A stretch of DNA of 64,000 nucleotides from Ceratotherium simum simum (lineage: Eukaryota; Chordata; Mammalia; Perissodactyla; Rhinocerotidae), in the NCBI RefSeq assembly GCF_000283155.1, contig NW_004454179.1, positions 10,070,661 to 10,134,660 on the forward strand, read 5' to 3'. Within the stretch, counting starts at the first letter, position 1; every line of letters starts with the position of its first letter. The notes under the pieces were generated by a model. The model was not told the origin of the DNA. It was given only the letters and a program-made list of their open reading frames with translations, and did no database searches. Of this stretch, positions 24,101 through 35,817 are shown piece by piece. The position numbers and the translations under genes were made by a program.

Positions 24101-25299
24101 AAAGAAGGTAGGCTTTGGAGTCAAACAGGCCTAGACTTAAACCATAGCTTCTCAGAGTTTTGGTTCCCTCCTATGTAAAATGGGAGCAATGGTATTTATT
24201 GCTTAGGCTCATTCCGAGGAATAAATAAAATATACATAGCCCCTAGTATAGTGGCTGGCATGTATACATGTGCACATTAAATGCTAGTACCCAGTCCTAT
24301 AAGCCTGCCAGAGCCGTGAAATCTATGAGCACCCAGTCAGTTCCTAATAGCCATGAGGAGAGAATCATTCGTTTTCCTCCTGCTGGCAGAAAAGGAAGAT
24401 GTTGTGCAAGGTTGTTTTCCTCACAAGAGCCAAGGGAGGAAAGAGCCAACACCTCTAGGTTCAGATAGACACCAGGTACCTGTGGGTCGAAGCTTCTATC
24501 ACATGATTCTGCCTGACACTGCTGCTGCTGCTGCTGACAAGAAAGGTGGGAGTGGGTGTTTTTAAAATCCTCTTGCAAAATAAACCCAGAGTTAACTTTT
24601 CTCCAACTTGCTGAAGGTCTTTCTCCTCTCACTTGTCTCCTCATGAGCCCTGAGAAGCACACACTACTTACTCCGGGGATTCCCCCTCAGGGTCTACATC
24701 AGGATCTGCCCTGCATACCCATCAACAGTTCAGACACAGTACCTGCTTGAGGCAGAAAGGACTCCCTTGTGTTTCAAGTCCAAAGAAGGGTCCCTGAAAT
24801 CAACCTCAAAGATGTCCAACGTGCCATTTGTGCTAAACGAGGCATCTAGCTGCTGGGCGGATGTTTCTAGGCACAAGAAAAGTCAGGAAGAGGCAGCATA
24901 TGAGCAATGATATATGCATGGATTTGGGGTATAAATGGTTAGGGAGGGGAGAAGAGGAGGAACAGGAGTGGACTAGATATACCGTTTTTCAAATGGTTAA
25001 CTCCAAAGAAAAGCATGAGGTGCCTAGCCTTGAGCCATAGTTCAAGGCTTCCCCAGGTACCAAAAACACTTAATATCTGTTTGTTTATGCTATCCCCACC
25101 TTTCCATGACTCTAAAGCTTTCTCTGAAGCTCAATAAAGAATTCCTGATAGTATTAAGTTTCCCCTCGACCTATGTACTTCCAGTGGCTCCTAGTCCACA
25201 TGTGGATCCTATCACCATACCTGTGGCCAGATACACAGGGTACTGGCTGGCTGGGCTCCACACTTGGACAGCTGGCCGCTCAAGTTCCTTCAGCTTCAT
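46..25299 (-). CDS. SEC31B: SEC31B, COPII outer-coat component (coding exons 2-25; last exon outside window)
   Basis: SEC31 proteins pair with SEC13 to form the outer cage of COPII vesicles at ER exit sites. Coding segments in transcript order are: 25221-25299, 24743-24866, 18024-18219, 17725-17820, 16643-16786, 16138-16280, 15173-15272, 14880-15041, 13884-14018, 11062-11295, 8984-9058, 8629-8727, 7898-7997, 7206-7384, 6822-6948, 6295-6440, 5387-5560, 4718-4879, 2496-2673, 1758-2072, 1441-1499, 985-1131, 575-694, 46-117. They total 3366 nt (1122 codons) with no stop and matching phases at every junction. Seen: an N-terminal WD40 propeller (about residues 1-345, with repeated WDL motifs), a helical solenoid (about 390-780), a Pro-rich linker (about 800-1060) and the start of the C-terminal domain. 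Human SEC31B is about 1179 residues, so about 57 remain in an exon below position 1. The WKSDVG-type linker and lower identity separate it from SEC31A. Confidence 0.95.
205..345 (+). repeat. MIR SINE fragment
   Basis: TTTCACAGAGGAGGACTGGAG...AAGTGACTTGCTCAAGCACAC is the MIR core. It sits in the intron between SEC31B exons 24 and 25, which otherwise shows nothing. Confidence 0.6.
575..694 (-). CDS. SEC31B: SEC31B coding exon 24 (residues 1059-1098)
   Basis: A TTCTGCAG acceptor and a GTGAGT donor bound 40 codons in phase 0. It carries the start of the conserved C-terminal domain ([18 protein letters not shown]), which is near-identical in type to SEC31A. Confidence 0.92.
985..1131 (-). CDS. 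SEC31B: SEC31B coding exon 23 (residues 1010-1058)
   Basis: Contains the SEC31 signature [16 protein letters not shown] followed by Pro-rich sequence. The acceptor is CTATTTAG. The donor is the weak GTGACA, chosen because it keeps frame into the next exon. A second AG seven bases inside the exon (TTGCCAG) would break phase with exon 22. Confidence 0.85.
1441..1499 (-). CDS. SEC31B: SEC31B coding exon 22 (residues 990-1009)
   Basis: A short 59-nt exon ([20 protein letters not shown] once the split glycine codon is added). The acceptor is CTGTATAG and the donor is the weak GTCAAT. It restores phase 0 between exon 21 and the PETFMPPAP exon, which is the main reason for accepting it. Confidence 0.8.
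1758..2072 (-). CDS. SEC31B: SEC31B coding exon 21, Pro-rich linker (residues 885-989)
   Basis: The largest exon found (315 nt). It encodes a low-complexity Pro/Leu/Ser-rich linker ending ILTPHP. The donor is CCAG|GTCAGT. The acceptor CCACTTCAG at 2073 is preferred over AGs 11 and 17 bases further in, because it alone matches the phase-1 end of exon 20. Confidence 0.82.
2215..2425 (+). repeat. MIR SINE fragment
   Basis: ATTTACAAAGTACTTTCAAC, ATTTTTCAAAAGAAACAGAG and CAGTAAGTGATAGTACTGGG are MIR-type. It overlaps nothing coding. Confidence 0.5.
2496..2673 (-). CDS. SEC31B: SEC31B coding exon 20, Pro-rich linker (residues 826-884)
   Basis: The acceptor is CTCTTCACAG. The donor chosen is GTGAGT at 2490-2495. 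A GTAAGG ten bases upstream in the transcript is an alternative that would need a different acceptor in exon 21. The product is Pro/Ser-rich ([16 protein letters not shown]). Confidence 0.82.
2700..3590 (+). repeat. Truncated L1 LINE fragments (ORF2 and 3' end)
   Basis: A-rich sequence with decayed L1 ORF2 stretches (GAAATAGACCAACTCCTCAAG, AAATACTTAGGTTTGAATTG) and an L1ME-type end (GAATCTATAATTATTTCAAAA). It lies inside the SEC31B intron before exon 20. No intact reading frame remains. Confidence 0.75.
3870..4575 (+). repeat. L2 LINE 3' region, reverse-type orientation on plus strand
   Basis: Old LINE2-like text (CATGCCATTCCCTCTGCCTG, CATACTCATTCTGAAACG, GCTATGAGCTAATTAAGGGC, GTTCAATAAACAG). 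Non-coding here. Confidence 0.65.
4718..4879 (-). CDS. SEC31B: SEC31B coding exon 19 (residues 772-825)
   Basis: 54 codons in phase 0 between a TTCTATAG acceptor and a GTAAGA donor. It begins with the conserved QLRDRL...AQG helix end that closes the alpha-solenoid, then runs into the Pro-rich linker. Confidence 0.9.
4960..5350 (+). repeat. L2 LINE fragment
   Basis: TTGAAGGTCCAGCTCAACTG, AAAGCCTTCCTTGACTTCTCC and TAGCATAGTGCCTGGAAC are L2 3'-end landmarks. Confidence 0.6.
5387..5560 (-). CDS. SEC31B: SEC31B coding exon 18 (residues 714-771)
   Basis: 58 codons ([16 protein letters not shown]...YLPTDSAQ) between CCTATAG and GTGAGT. It matches the solenoid helices of SEC31A that read DLIEKV...FLPDN. 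Confidence 0.93.
5561..6294 (-). other. SEC31B intron 17, nothing recognised
   Basis: Unique-looking intronic DNA with no repeat, ORF or RNA gene that I can support. Confidence 0.5.
6295..6440 (-). CDS. SEC31B: SEC31B coding exon 17 (residues 665-713)
   Basis: The acceptor is TCTCTGCAG and the donor is the weak GTACCC. It encodes [12 protein letters not shown]...[17 protein letters not shown], a conserved solenoid helix pair. Confidence 0.93.
6822..6948 (-). CDS. SEC31B: SEC31B coding exon 16 (residues 623-664)
   Basis: Encodes [32 protein letters not shown]...ELC. The NWREALA motif is a SEC31 hallmark. The acceptor is CATTACAG and the donor is GTAAGT. It ends in phase 1. Confidence 0.94.
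7206..7384 (-). CDS. SEC31B: SEC31B coding exon 15 (residues 563-622)
   Basis: Encodes [39 protein letters not shown], the ancestral coatomer-element helices conserved with SEC31A. The acceptor is TGCCTGTAG and the donor is GTAACT. Confidence 0.94.
7898..7997 (-). CDS. SEC31B: SEC31B coding exon 14 (residues 530-562)
   Basis: [33 protein letters not shown], with the acceptor TTGTACAG and the weak donor GTACCC. It ends in phase 1 and joins to the split Asp of exon 15. Confidence 0.92.
8169..8422 (+). mobile_element. ERE SINE fused to an antisense L1 3'-end piece
   Basis: A tRNA-derived ERE head (GGCCAGCCCTGTGGCTTAGC, B box GGTTCAGATCC) runs to ACTGGGGCTTTGGGG and an A-run. About 50 bp of antisense L1 3'-UTR-like sequence and a second A-run follow. 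Identical 13-bp repeats (AAAACACAGCTCC) at 8156-8168 and 8423-8435 enclose the whole, so it inserted as one unit. Confidence 0.85.
8629..8727 (-). CDS. SEC31B: SEC31B coding exon 13 (residues 497-529)
   Basis: 33 codons ([18 protein letters not shown]...RQQAFCSQ) between CTCTGCAG and GTGTGG, both in phase 0. Confidence 0.92.
8984..9058 (-). CDS. SEC31B: SEC31B coding exon 12 (residues 472-496)
   Basis: 25 codons ([23 protein letters not shown]) between TTCCTTAG and GTAAGC. It corresponds to the LGYxKEDL motif of SEC31A. Confidence 0.93.
9059..11061 (-). other. SEC31B intron 11, no recognised feature
   Basis: About 2 kb without an obvious repeat copy. Small open frames on both strands have no conserved motif or splice support and look like chance. 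Confidence 0.5.
11062..11295 (-). CDS. SEC31B: SEC31B coding exon 11 (residues 394-471)
   Basis: 78 codons starting FGGKLVTF and running through [16 protein letters not shown]...NYCQNKI, between TCCTCACCAG and GTAGGA. It follows the WD40 domain and opens the solenoid. Confidence 0.94.
12050..12225 (+). repeat. MER5A-type hAT-Charlie MITE
   Basis: CAGTTCTCCACCTTAGCTGC at one end and TGACAACCACTG at the other form imperfect inverted ends. GGGGGTGGGACCTGGCATCAG is the internal core. Confidence 0.7.
12395..12595 (+). repeat. MIR SINE
   Basis: CCCATTTTAAAGATAAGAACAC and AAGTGACTTGCCCAAGGTTACC mark the MIR core, and the tail ends at CACTGCCTC. Confidence 0.7.
12722..12872 (-). repeat. MER5A-type MITE, opposite orientation
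   Basis: CCTCAGACCAGCAGCAAGGG... through AAGTTTGAGAAGCACTGCTTT. It lies 500 bp from the first MER5A copy in the same intron. Confidence 0.65.
13344..13548 (-). mobile_element. ERE SINE, minus strand
   Basis: A poly-T tract, then TGAGCTAACATCTGTGCCAG... and a 3' head reading CCACGGGGCTGGCTCC on the plus strand. Direct repeats of 16 bp with one mismatch (TCCTGCTTTRTATTCT) lie at 13328-13343 and 13549-13564. Confidence 0.88.
13884..14018 (-). CDS. SEC31B: SEC31B coding exon 10 (residues 349-393)
   Basis: 45 codons ending [18 protein letters not shown]. The acceptor is TTTACTCCCAG and the donor is GTAAGT. The KPPKW-RRP-G-SF motif is conserved in SEC31 proteins and lies just after the propeller, in the blade-insertion region. 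Confidence 0.93.
14345..14665 (+). repeat. L1 LINE 3' end
   Basis: Recognisable by GAATAGACTAGTAGTCACTAG, GACTTTTGGTGGTGAACAC and ACACCTGAAATCTATATAACG, ending ACCTCAATGAAAG. Only the 3' UTR and adjoining sequence are present. Confidence 0.8.
14880..15041 (-). CDS. SEC31B: SEC31B coding exon 9, WD repeat (residues 295-348)
   Basis: 54 codons ([21 protein letters not shown]...[13 protein letters not shown]). The acceptor is CGTGTTAG and the donor is the weak GTTTGA, which has only the obligatory GT in common with the consensus over its first three intron bases. Confidence 0.9.
15173..15272 (-). CDS. SEC31B: SEC31B coding exon 8, WD repeat (residues 261-294)
   Basis: [33 protein letters not shown] between CTTTTTAG and GTAGGC. 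The first base completes a split Arg codon from exon 7. Confidence 0.94.
15285..15500 (+). repeat. MIR SINE
   Basis: ATTTTACAAATGAGGAAAAGG and GTCACAGAGCCAGAATGC are core landmarks. The rest of this SEC31B intron (to 16,137) shows nothing recognisable. Confidence 0.65.
16138..16280 (-). CDS. SEC31B: SEC31B coding exon 7, WD repeat (residues 214-260)
   Basis: [35 protein letters not shown]... is a textbook WD repeat with a terminal LWDLRF. The acceptor is TTCACAG and the donor is GTATCA. Confidence 0.95.
16643..16786 (-). CDS. SEC31B: SEC31B coding exon 6, WD repeat (residues 166-213)
   Basis: 48 codons ([27 protein letters not shown]..., then [20 protein letters not shown]) between CTGCCTCAG and GTGAGT. 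It is almost identical in type to SEC31A. Confidence 0.95.
16787..17724 (-). other. SEC31B intron 5, no recognised feature
   Basis: Purine-rich on the plus strand at 17,060-17,140 (GAGAAGGAGAGAAGGAGG). No repeat or gene seen. Confidence 0.5.
17725..17820 (-). CDS. SEC31B: SEC31B coding exon 5, WD repeat (residues 134-165)
   Basis: 32 codons ([20 protein letters not shown]...) between TTCATACAG and GTGAGG, in phase 0. Confidence 0.94.
18024..18219 (-). CDS. SEC31B: SEC31B coding exon 4, WD repeats (residues 68-133)
   Basis: Encodes [10 protein letters not shown]...[16 protein letters not shown]...[15 protein letters not shown]. The acceptor is CTTTGTAG and the donor is GTACTA. It completes the split Arg from exon 3. 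Confidence 0.94.
18545..18800 (+). repeat. MIR SINE
   Basis: ACACTTATTGAATACTTACT, CAGGCACTGTTTTAAGTGCT and GAAACTAAGGCACAGAGAAG give an almost full-length old MIR. Confidence 0.75.
20100..20235 (+). repeat. Old L1 3'-end fragment after a short (GT)n tract
   Basis: TTCTGCAACTTTTCTATGG...TATTTTTCAAATAAAAAG resembles L1ME-type ends. A GT dinucleotide run precedes it at about 20,075-20,091. Confidence 0.5.
20455..20570 (+). repeat. MER5A-type MITE fragment
   Basis: Right half only: AACAAGAGCCCCCAGGTGATT and GGTTGAAAACCACTG. Confidence 0.6.
21050..21240 (+). repeat. MIR SINE
   Basis: GAGAAAACAGGGTCAGAGAAG, AAATAACATGCCCAAG and GAGCTGGGATTGGAACCCAG are typical. Confidence 0.6.
21580..21826 (+). 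mobile_element. ERE SINE, plus strand
   Basis: Head GGGGCTGGCCCTGTAGCGTAG, B box GGTTTGATCCCGGGC, tail with GTTAGCTCAGGGCCAATCTTCC. The 11-bp target duplication ACAATGTATTA lies at 21569-21579 and 21827-21837. Confidence 0.9.
22047..22307 (-). mobile_element. ERE SINE, minus strand, with two poly-T blocks
   Basis: A poly-T tail, a duplicated tail unit separated by a second poly-T, and a full head ending GCCACCAGGCCGGCCCC. The 15-bp target duplication CAGTCAGGTATTTCT lies at 22032-22046 and 22308-22322. Perfect repeats suggest a fairly recent insertion. Confidence 0.92.
23278..23400 (+). repeat. Old interspersed repeat fragment (CAACAAATATTTATT type)
   Basis: CATTCAACAAATATTTATTA, GCCAGGCACTGTTTTAGGTG and ATACAGCAGTGAATAAAAGAG belong to a common ancient repeat. 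Family not assigned here. Confidence 0.5.
24085..24300 (+). repeat. MIR SINE
   Basis: TTTGGAGTCAAACAGGCCTAG, CCTATGTAAAATGGGAGC and AGTATAGTGGCTGGCATG are MIR landmarks. Confidence 0.7.
24743..24866 (-). CDS. SEC31B: SEC31B coding exon 3 (residues 27-67)
   Basis: Encodes (E)[23 protein letters not shown]...SASS. The acceptor is GTGCCTAG and the donor is GTACTG. The first codon, split across the intron, reads GAA (Glu), where SEC31 proteins normally have Gly in the ATGTSAQQ motif. Confidence 0.92.
25221..25299 (-). CDS. SEC31B: SEC31B coding exon 2 with start codon (residues 1-26)
   Basis: ATG at 25297-25299 follows eight UTR bases after a CCTACAG acceptor, so the exon begins at 25307. The context has A at -3. 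The product begins [20 protein letters not shown], the conserved SEC31 N-terminus, which fixes the start. The donor is GTATGG. Confidence 0.94.
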
Positions 25300-25789
25300 G
25301 GTCTGTCCTGTAGGTGGCAGAAAACTGACATGGCCCTCAGCCCACTGAAAATAGAAACCAGCAAGCTTAAGGGCCAGATCCAGGGAGCATCTGTGGACAG
25401 GAGATCTTGTTTCTCTCTCTCCACCATGGGATGGGGTATTTTAGGGCAACATAGGGTGACAAATATATGACCATCTGCAGATCTGTAATGACAGTTCATT
25501 TACCCAATTACTAAAACCTAATGCTTTAAATTTTAAAAGATATTCAACTACACTGGTTGCCAAAGGCCCAATGGTGGTGGTAACCATCAAACCAGACAAT
25601 CTCTCAGTGACTTTATCTATTCCCTTGGCTTTAAATATCATCCATATCCTGAAGACTCCCAGACTTATATCATGAACACAAATCTCTCCTCTGAGCTCCA
25701 AGTTCTTATATACAACTGCTAATCAAATATTTTCACTTGGATATAGAAAAGATACCTAAAAGTTAGTCTGTCTAAAATGGGGAATTCTC

Positions 25790-26660
25790 TATTCTACCAT
25801 CTCCTCCTCCCAAATCTGTTCTTCCTCCAGTTTTCTTCATCTCAGTAAATGGTACCACTATCCACCCAACTGCTCAACCCAGAAACCTGAAAATCACCCT
25901 GGATTCCCCCTTCTCCCTTATTCCCATCTAATCCATCATTAAGTCTTCCAGATTTTACCTTGAAAATATATATTAATCTGTCTACTTTTCTCCATTTCCA
26001 CCATCACCACTCTATTTGAAGGTATCATCATCTCTCATCTGGATTACTGCAATTATCTTCTTTGGTCATCTCCCTGCTACTCATACCATCACCCAACTCA
26101 TTCTCTACATAGCAGCAGGAGGGAGCTTTTAAAATCAAAAATAGGATTTTAGCATTCCATGCTTAAAATCCTTCAATGGCTTCTATCACACTCAGAATAA
26201 AATTCAAACGCCTTATTATGGCCCTGCTCAAAAGCTCCAGCCTACTGCTTCAAACTCATCTCTCACTACTTCCCCCTTACTCATTGTGCCCCAGCCACAT
26301 TAGCCTTGTTTTCATTCCCTGACTTTTTCCCACCTTAGAGGTTTTGTAAATTCTGTTTCTTACACTTAGAACGCTCTTCCTTTCATTCTCTGCATGACTG
26401 GCTCCTTATCACATCTTTCTGGGCTCAGCTTCTCACCTCCTCAGAGAGATAAGACACCCAATCAAAAACAGCTTCCATTTTTTCCTTCTTAGCAATTACA
26501 CATTTATTTACACTTACATTGTTGGTCTCCTCCACTAATAAATAAACTCCACAAGAGCTTGAACTGTGCCTGCTTTGTTCACCATGTTGTAACTAGTGCC
26601 AGAACAATGTCTGGCACATAGTAAGTGCTTGATACTATTTATTAAACAAATGCAGACATC
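25790..26660 (+). repeat. L2 LINE, about 0.9 kb
   Basis: A longer L2 stretch with CTTCAATGGCTTCTATCAC, CTTTCATTCTCTGCATGACTGG, ATGTCTGGCACATAGTAAG and TTATTAAACAAATG. It fills much of SEC31B intron 1. Confidence 0.7.
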
Positions 26661-27039
26661 CATTTTTACTCTGGTCTCCAGTTCAATTCTAATGCATATT
26701 CAAGATGCCATCCCAACAGGTTAGCAAAGTGGAAGAAAAGTTAAAAAAAAAAATTTAACACTGAACTTTGAGGGAGGAAGCTTGGGACCTGCTTGAGCAA
26801 GCGACAGTCAGGTCAGTTTCAACCTACAAAAACAGGAGGTAGTATTACTTAATTTCTAATGTACTTTCCAGTTTAAAGAAAGTTTAAGGCTGCCAATTCA
26901 GCCAAGATTTCTAGCGGGCCTCTAAACGCTTGAGGCTACATCAACGTATCTTCTGACAGGCTGCAATATCATACTACATAGCCACCAGTGCCACCTGCTG
27001 GTCAAAGCCATTTTCACGTTTCTGGGGAAAGATCCCTTA

Positions 27040-27225
27040 ACAACAAAAGCAGGAGCTGCGATTAGCACTCGATTAGCACATTTGACGTGCACATCTCATT
27101 TAACTCTCACAACGGTTTTATGCAGTAAGTACTATTATCATCCCCATTTTACAGGTTAGGCCGAGATGTGAACCCCAGTCGGCCTCCAGAGCCCAGTGCT
27201 TTTAACCATTATACTAGTCTAAACC
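27040..27225 (+). repeat. MIR SINE fragment
   Basis: CATCCCCATTTTACAGGTTAG and GATGTGAACCCCAGTCGG. It borders the SEC31B CpG island. Confidence 0.55.
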
Positions 27226-27335
27226 AAACTAAACTCCATAAAGTGTTTAAACCCCTGACAGTCTAGAAATTGGGAAGATAGGCTTTTAATCTGCTTTGTT
27301 AAGAGACATCTGTTCACAAAAGGCCCCTGCTGGGG

Positions 27336-28010
27336 TCACAATGGCGGGGGGTGGGGGGCGTTGAAGGTGGGAGAGCTATGACCATTCAACGAAGAGCTGA
27401 ACAAGCTCTTGCAGGGAGGGAGGCAGCCAGCTACCCTTGGCAGCCCAGTCCCTAGGGAGGGTGGTGAGCACAGCTTCTCTCCGGCCTTCCCCGAAGCAAG
27501 GAGCGCGGGGGTCAGTAACGACAAGCCTTCCCGCCCCCGCAGGTGGCAGAGACTCGGCGCGGGCCCCGGGTCGGGCCAGCTCAGGGCCCAGTGCGGATGG
27601 GACGGCGCGAGGGCAGCGCCGAGGAGACAGCCTTGTCGGGCTGAGGGGCTCGAGCGCGGCAGGGAGAGCCGAGCCGCGTCCAATCTGAGGGCGGGCGGAG
27701 TGGGGCCCGAGGGACACACTGGCGGGAGGTAAGGGGCGGGGCACGGGCGGGCCAGGGTCTCCGCGGAGGGCGCATTCCCCCTGGCGCTCTCGGTCCCCAG
27801 CACGGTCTCGGCTCTCAGCGGCCCCAGTCCTGGAAAACCAACCTGCGCGGAGAGCCCAGGTCAGGGGTCAAATGCGGCGGCGCCCGAGCCAGTCCTCCTC
27901 GAAGGGCTTTTGCGCTCAGCTGGGCACTGCGGACGGCGGCTGCGAAGGGCCAAAAGAGCAGGACACCGCTGTCCACAAGTGCCGCGAAGCCCAGGCGGAG
28001 GACCTGGCTG
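27336..28010 (-). promoter_or_regulatory. SEC31B: CpG island; SEC31B promoter and non-coding first exon region
   Basis: A GC-rich, CpG-dense block with GC boxes (CCCGCCC and CCCCGCCCC on the minus strand near 27,735-27,755) and a minus-strand ATTGG near 27,682-27,686. It lies 2 kb upstream of the SEC31B ATG exon, so it should hold the TSS and exon 1. The exact exon is unresolved. Possible donors are CAG|GTTGGT at 27,842 and AAGG|GTAGCT near 27,434. The long ORFs here are composition artefacts. Confidence 0.75.
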
Positions 28011-29369
28011 ACCCACGGAGGATATAATAGGATTATACGGAGTTTTTAATCGGGCCTTTCTCACCTGTCCTGTGATTGCGCACTCATGGCGCAGTGGGTC
28101 AGATCCTGCGACCATTAAGTTCTGGTCTATTAAATCTGAGCCAGGCTCCAGGGGCAGCCTCTGAAAAGGGAAAATACTAATTCATCACCTACTCATTGGA
28201 GACGACCTGGCCCTAGCATCAGGAGCAATCAGTGGAATCCTACTTGAAAAAGTAAAAAGCAATCGAGGCCATAATTAGCCGTGAGCGATGCACTGCAGCC
28301 CAGCAACAACTGGTGCCCAGAACTGTCAGCTAAACTAACAAAGGGCTATAGGTGTGTGGAGGGCGAGGTACTGTAGACCAGGGGCTTCCTGGAAGGTTTC
28401 AGGGACATGCAACAGGTGTTATATCTTGGAGCTGCAAGAAGATAGGTGATGCTCCAGTGAGGAAAAAGAGGTTCAACTGGCTAATAGGTGCCCTGACATT
28501 TCCCATGCCATGAAGAGGCCATGGCTGGGGGAGTGAGCTGGATACAGATTGTGGAATACCAATTCAACTGCAGATAATTGGGAGTTACTGAAAATTGTGG
28601 GTAGGGATGCAATAAGATAAAGATTGTTGTATTTTGAGACTAGCAACGTGGGTCCCCTTGGAGAAAGAACAGAGCTGGAGGCAGGACTCAAATTAGACTA
28701 ATAGAACAATCAGGTACCAGGTGATGAAAGCCCGGATTAAAATAGTGGCAATGATTGTAAAGGAAAACCGGACAGGCTCTTGTGACTGATAAACGTAAGG
28801 ACTTGGAGGGGGAGGTAAAAAGATCATTGTATTTTTTATGTTAAGGGAATTAACAGCATTTCTAAATAAGTGTTCTGTAGGCAGCTGAAGTTATTAGACC
28901 TAAGTTATTTGATTCAAAACTTTCACTTAATGCATGAATTCTATGGTATTCCTGCCTGATATACCTTCAAAGATGGTGAGCCAGTTATGACAGGGTCCCC
29001 AAGTCATTGTGACACAACTCCAGATTTCCTTTTCCTGTGGACTTGGGAGTTTTGAAGTCAGGACAGAAGACAATTTAGGGCACTGTCTGTGCCTGCCCAC
29101 TCTTTCGACATACTAAGTACTCACTAAATATTTCTTGAACTTCTTAGCATCCACAACAGTGGTTGAGACCTGAGGGGAAGTAAACAGTGTTGAATACTGA
29201 ACCTCAGGCAACACCTCAAATTAGGGAATGAGGCAGAAGTGTCACAGATGGAGTGCTATGAAAGACATTTGAACCAAATGCATAAGGTCCCAGTTTCAAG
29301 CTGGACATGATTTAAAAAAATAAAAAGTGCACTCTTCTCTCAACTAACACATCTCTTAGAAATTCTTTT

Positions 29370-29606
29370 TTTTTGTTGAGGAAGATTAGCCCTGAGCTAA
29401 CATCTGCTGCCAATCCTCCTTTTGCTGAGGAAGATTGGCCCTGGACTAACATCCGTGACCATCTTCCTCTACTTTATATGTGGGATGCCTGTCACAGCAC
29501 GGCTTGATAAGCGGTGCCTAGGTCCACACCCAGGATCCGAACCTGTGAACTCCGGACCACCGCAGTGGAGTGCATGAACTTAACCACTACGCCACCAGGC
29601 TGGCCC
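29370..29606 (-). mobile_element. ERE SINE, minus strand
   Basis: Tail units TGAGCTAACATCTGCTGCC and GCCCTGGACTAACATCC, with head CCACCAGGCTGGCCCC. The 17-bp target duplication CTCTTAGAAATTCTTTT lies at 29353-29369 and 29607-29623. Confidence 0.9.
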
Positions 29607-30033
29607 CTCTTAGAAATTCTTTTCACCTTGTTTTGTAACTGCCAGTCTCCTCTTCTGGGTAACTACTAGAAGGCAATTATTTTGTCGTGTTCAGTTTTAT
29701 ATTCCCACGGCCTATCAGTGTCTGATACATATTAGGCACACAGGTGTTTGTTAAATAAATTATCAAGTGCCTTGGAAGGCAGAGAATGCAGGCAGTGGAG
29801 ACCTCCAAGGAGTGGCATTTTAGAAGTACCCACTCCTCTTAAAAGTCTCTTTCACTACCTAGACAACCACTAAAGGACCTGTATCTAACTTGAACAGAAT
29901 TGCTTCTATAGGTCAGGTTGACTATATGCTTTTTTATGGGACAGGTTTTCAGGCAATGACTGTAATTTAAGAAAATGTCCCCAAAGGGACGAAAAGAAAA
30001 TGAGTTGGTTCACTTAAAAACAGATACACTGAG

Positions 30034-30270
30034 GGGCCGGCCAGTAGTTCGCATGCTCCGCTTCAGTGGCCTGGAGTTCGCAGGTTCAGATCCCGGGCGC
30101 GGACTTACACACTGCTTATCAAGCCGCGCTGTGGCAGTGTCCCACATATAAAGTAGACAAAAATAGGCACAGATGTTAGTCCAGGGCCAGTCTTCCTCAG
30201 CAAAAAGAGGAGGACTGGCAACAGATGTTAGCTCGGGACTAATCTTTCTCTCCAAAAAAAAAAAAAACCG
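30034..30270 (+). mobile_element. ERE SINE, plus strand, with shortened A-box region
   Basis: Head GGGCCGGCCAGTAGTTCGC (part of the usual GTGGCTTAGTGGTTAAG is missing), B box GGTTCAGATCC. The 14-bp target duplication ACAGATACACTGAG lies at 30020-30033 and 30271-30284. Confidence 0.88.
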
Positions 30271-30879
30271 ACAGATACACTGAGATGGACCCTCAAAAAC
30301 ATGATTTTCCGCTTTCAAAGGCTATCATAGGTGCTTGGATAAATCATTAAGTTAACAAAAGCCATGCATAGGTTCTGAATAACTCATTGAACTGTCCTCT
30401 AATTCATAAATGTATGTCAACTTATAAGAAGCTAGAATTTAGAAGTTGCTTTGGAATAAGGAATACATAACATTAGAGGCAGTCATAGCCCTAGGCCAGT
30501 CCAGAAACACCTATTTATCCTATAATATACTTGAAATATGTTAGAGTACAATTTTGTTTTTAAAGTAACCACTATAAAATGGTTTTTTATGGGAAATGAA
30601 GCTTGTTCCAACTTGGGAAGTCAGGAACATATCTTCCTTCTTCTTCAACCTTGTAAATGGGAAAAGGAGCTACCCTTACCACCTGCTGCACAACTGGAAC
30701 CCTCAACTACTTTCACAGTCCCAGCAAAATCAACATCTTCTTGAGCTTAACTCCCTCCACCCTCCCATCCTTCCAGTCTCAGAGCAGGGAGAGGGTGGGG
30801 ACAGACAGCAGGCAGAAAAAAAGGAAAAGGACGAGGTTCCTCACAGCAGTGGCTATTCCTGGGGAGATGAGGCACAGAT

Positions 30880-30972
30880 ACCACAGCACTAAGTTTTATT
30901 AGGGATTTCATTAAGGTTAAATCTCTAGAAATGAGGGAGTCAGTTAGAGGGCACAAAGCCCACGAAGCCTCC
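30880..30972 (-). other. NDUFB8: NDUFB8 3' UTR
   Basis: A short 3' UTR of about 90 nt, as is usual for nuclear OXPHOS genes. The exact cleavage point is inferred from the AATAAA position. Confidence 0.75.
30895..30900 (-). terminator. NDUFB8: NDUFB8 poly(A) signal AATAAA
   Basis: On the minus strand the sequence reads CCTAATAAAACTTAG, about 75 nt after the stop codon. Cleavage is expected 10-25 nt further on, near 30,875-30,885. Confidence 0.85.
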
Positions 30973-35600
<4,628 letters not shown>

Positions 35601-35817
35601 AAAGGATAGATGAGCAAATGGATAGAGGCAGAAAGCGAAAGCGGGGAGGAAAGAAAACCAAGCAAGTCACTGCTTTGATATTTCAGATTGTTTTGTCCCT
35701 TTTCTCCCTCAGATGACTTAGACGCATGCAGGGATAATGGAGACTCAGAGCCTGAGCATCTCAGGTGGACAGCTGACCCACCTTCTCCAGGAGCAGTAGA
35801 AGAGAAATAAGCCTGTC

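Larger units (their letters stand above)
18220..24742 (-). other. SEC31B intron 3, long and repeat-rich
   Basis: The largest SEC31B intron (6.5 kb). It holds three MIR copies, an L1 end, a MER5A fragment and two ERE SINEs. The remaining DNA (18.8-20.0 kb and 22.4-23.3 kb) shows nothing recognisable. Confidence 0.7.
28011..30879. other. NDUFB8-SEC31B intergenic DNA
   Basis: Just under 3 kb between the NDUFB8 cleavage site and the SEC31B CpG island. It carries two ERE SINEs and no gene. The short spacing between tandem minus-strand genes would allow readthrough transcripts. Confidence 0.65.

Noticed and set aside
24517..24540. Short CTG repeat (four to five units)
   Set aside because: Too short to be notable. 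It is intronic on the SEC31B strand.
27336..27803. Long overlapping ORFs (up to 155 codons) on both strands
   Set aside because: They lie in the SEC31B CpG island, where stop codons are rare because of GC content. They show no conserved motif and no matching splice structure.
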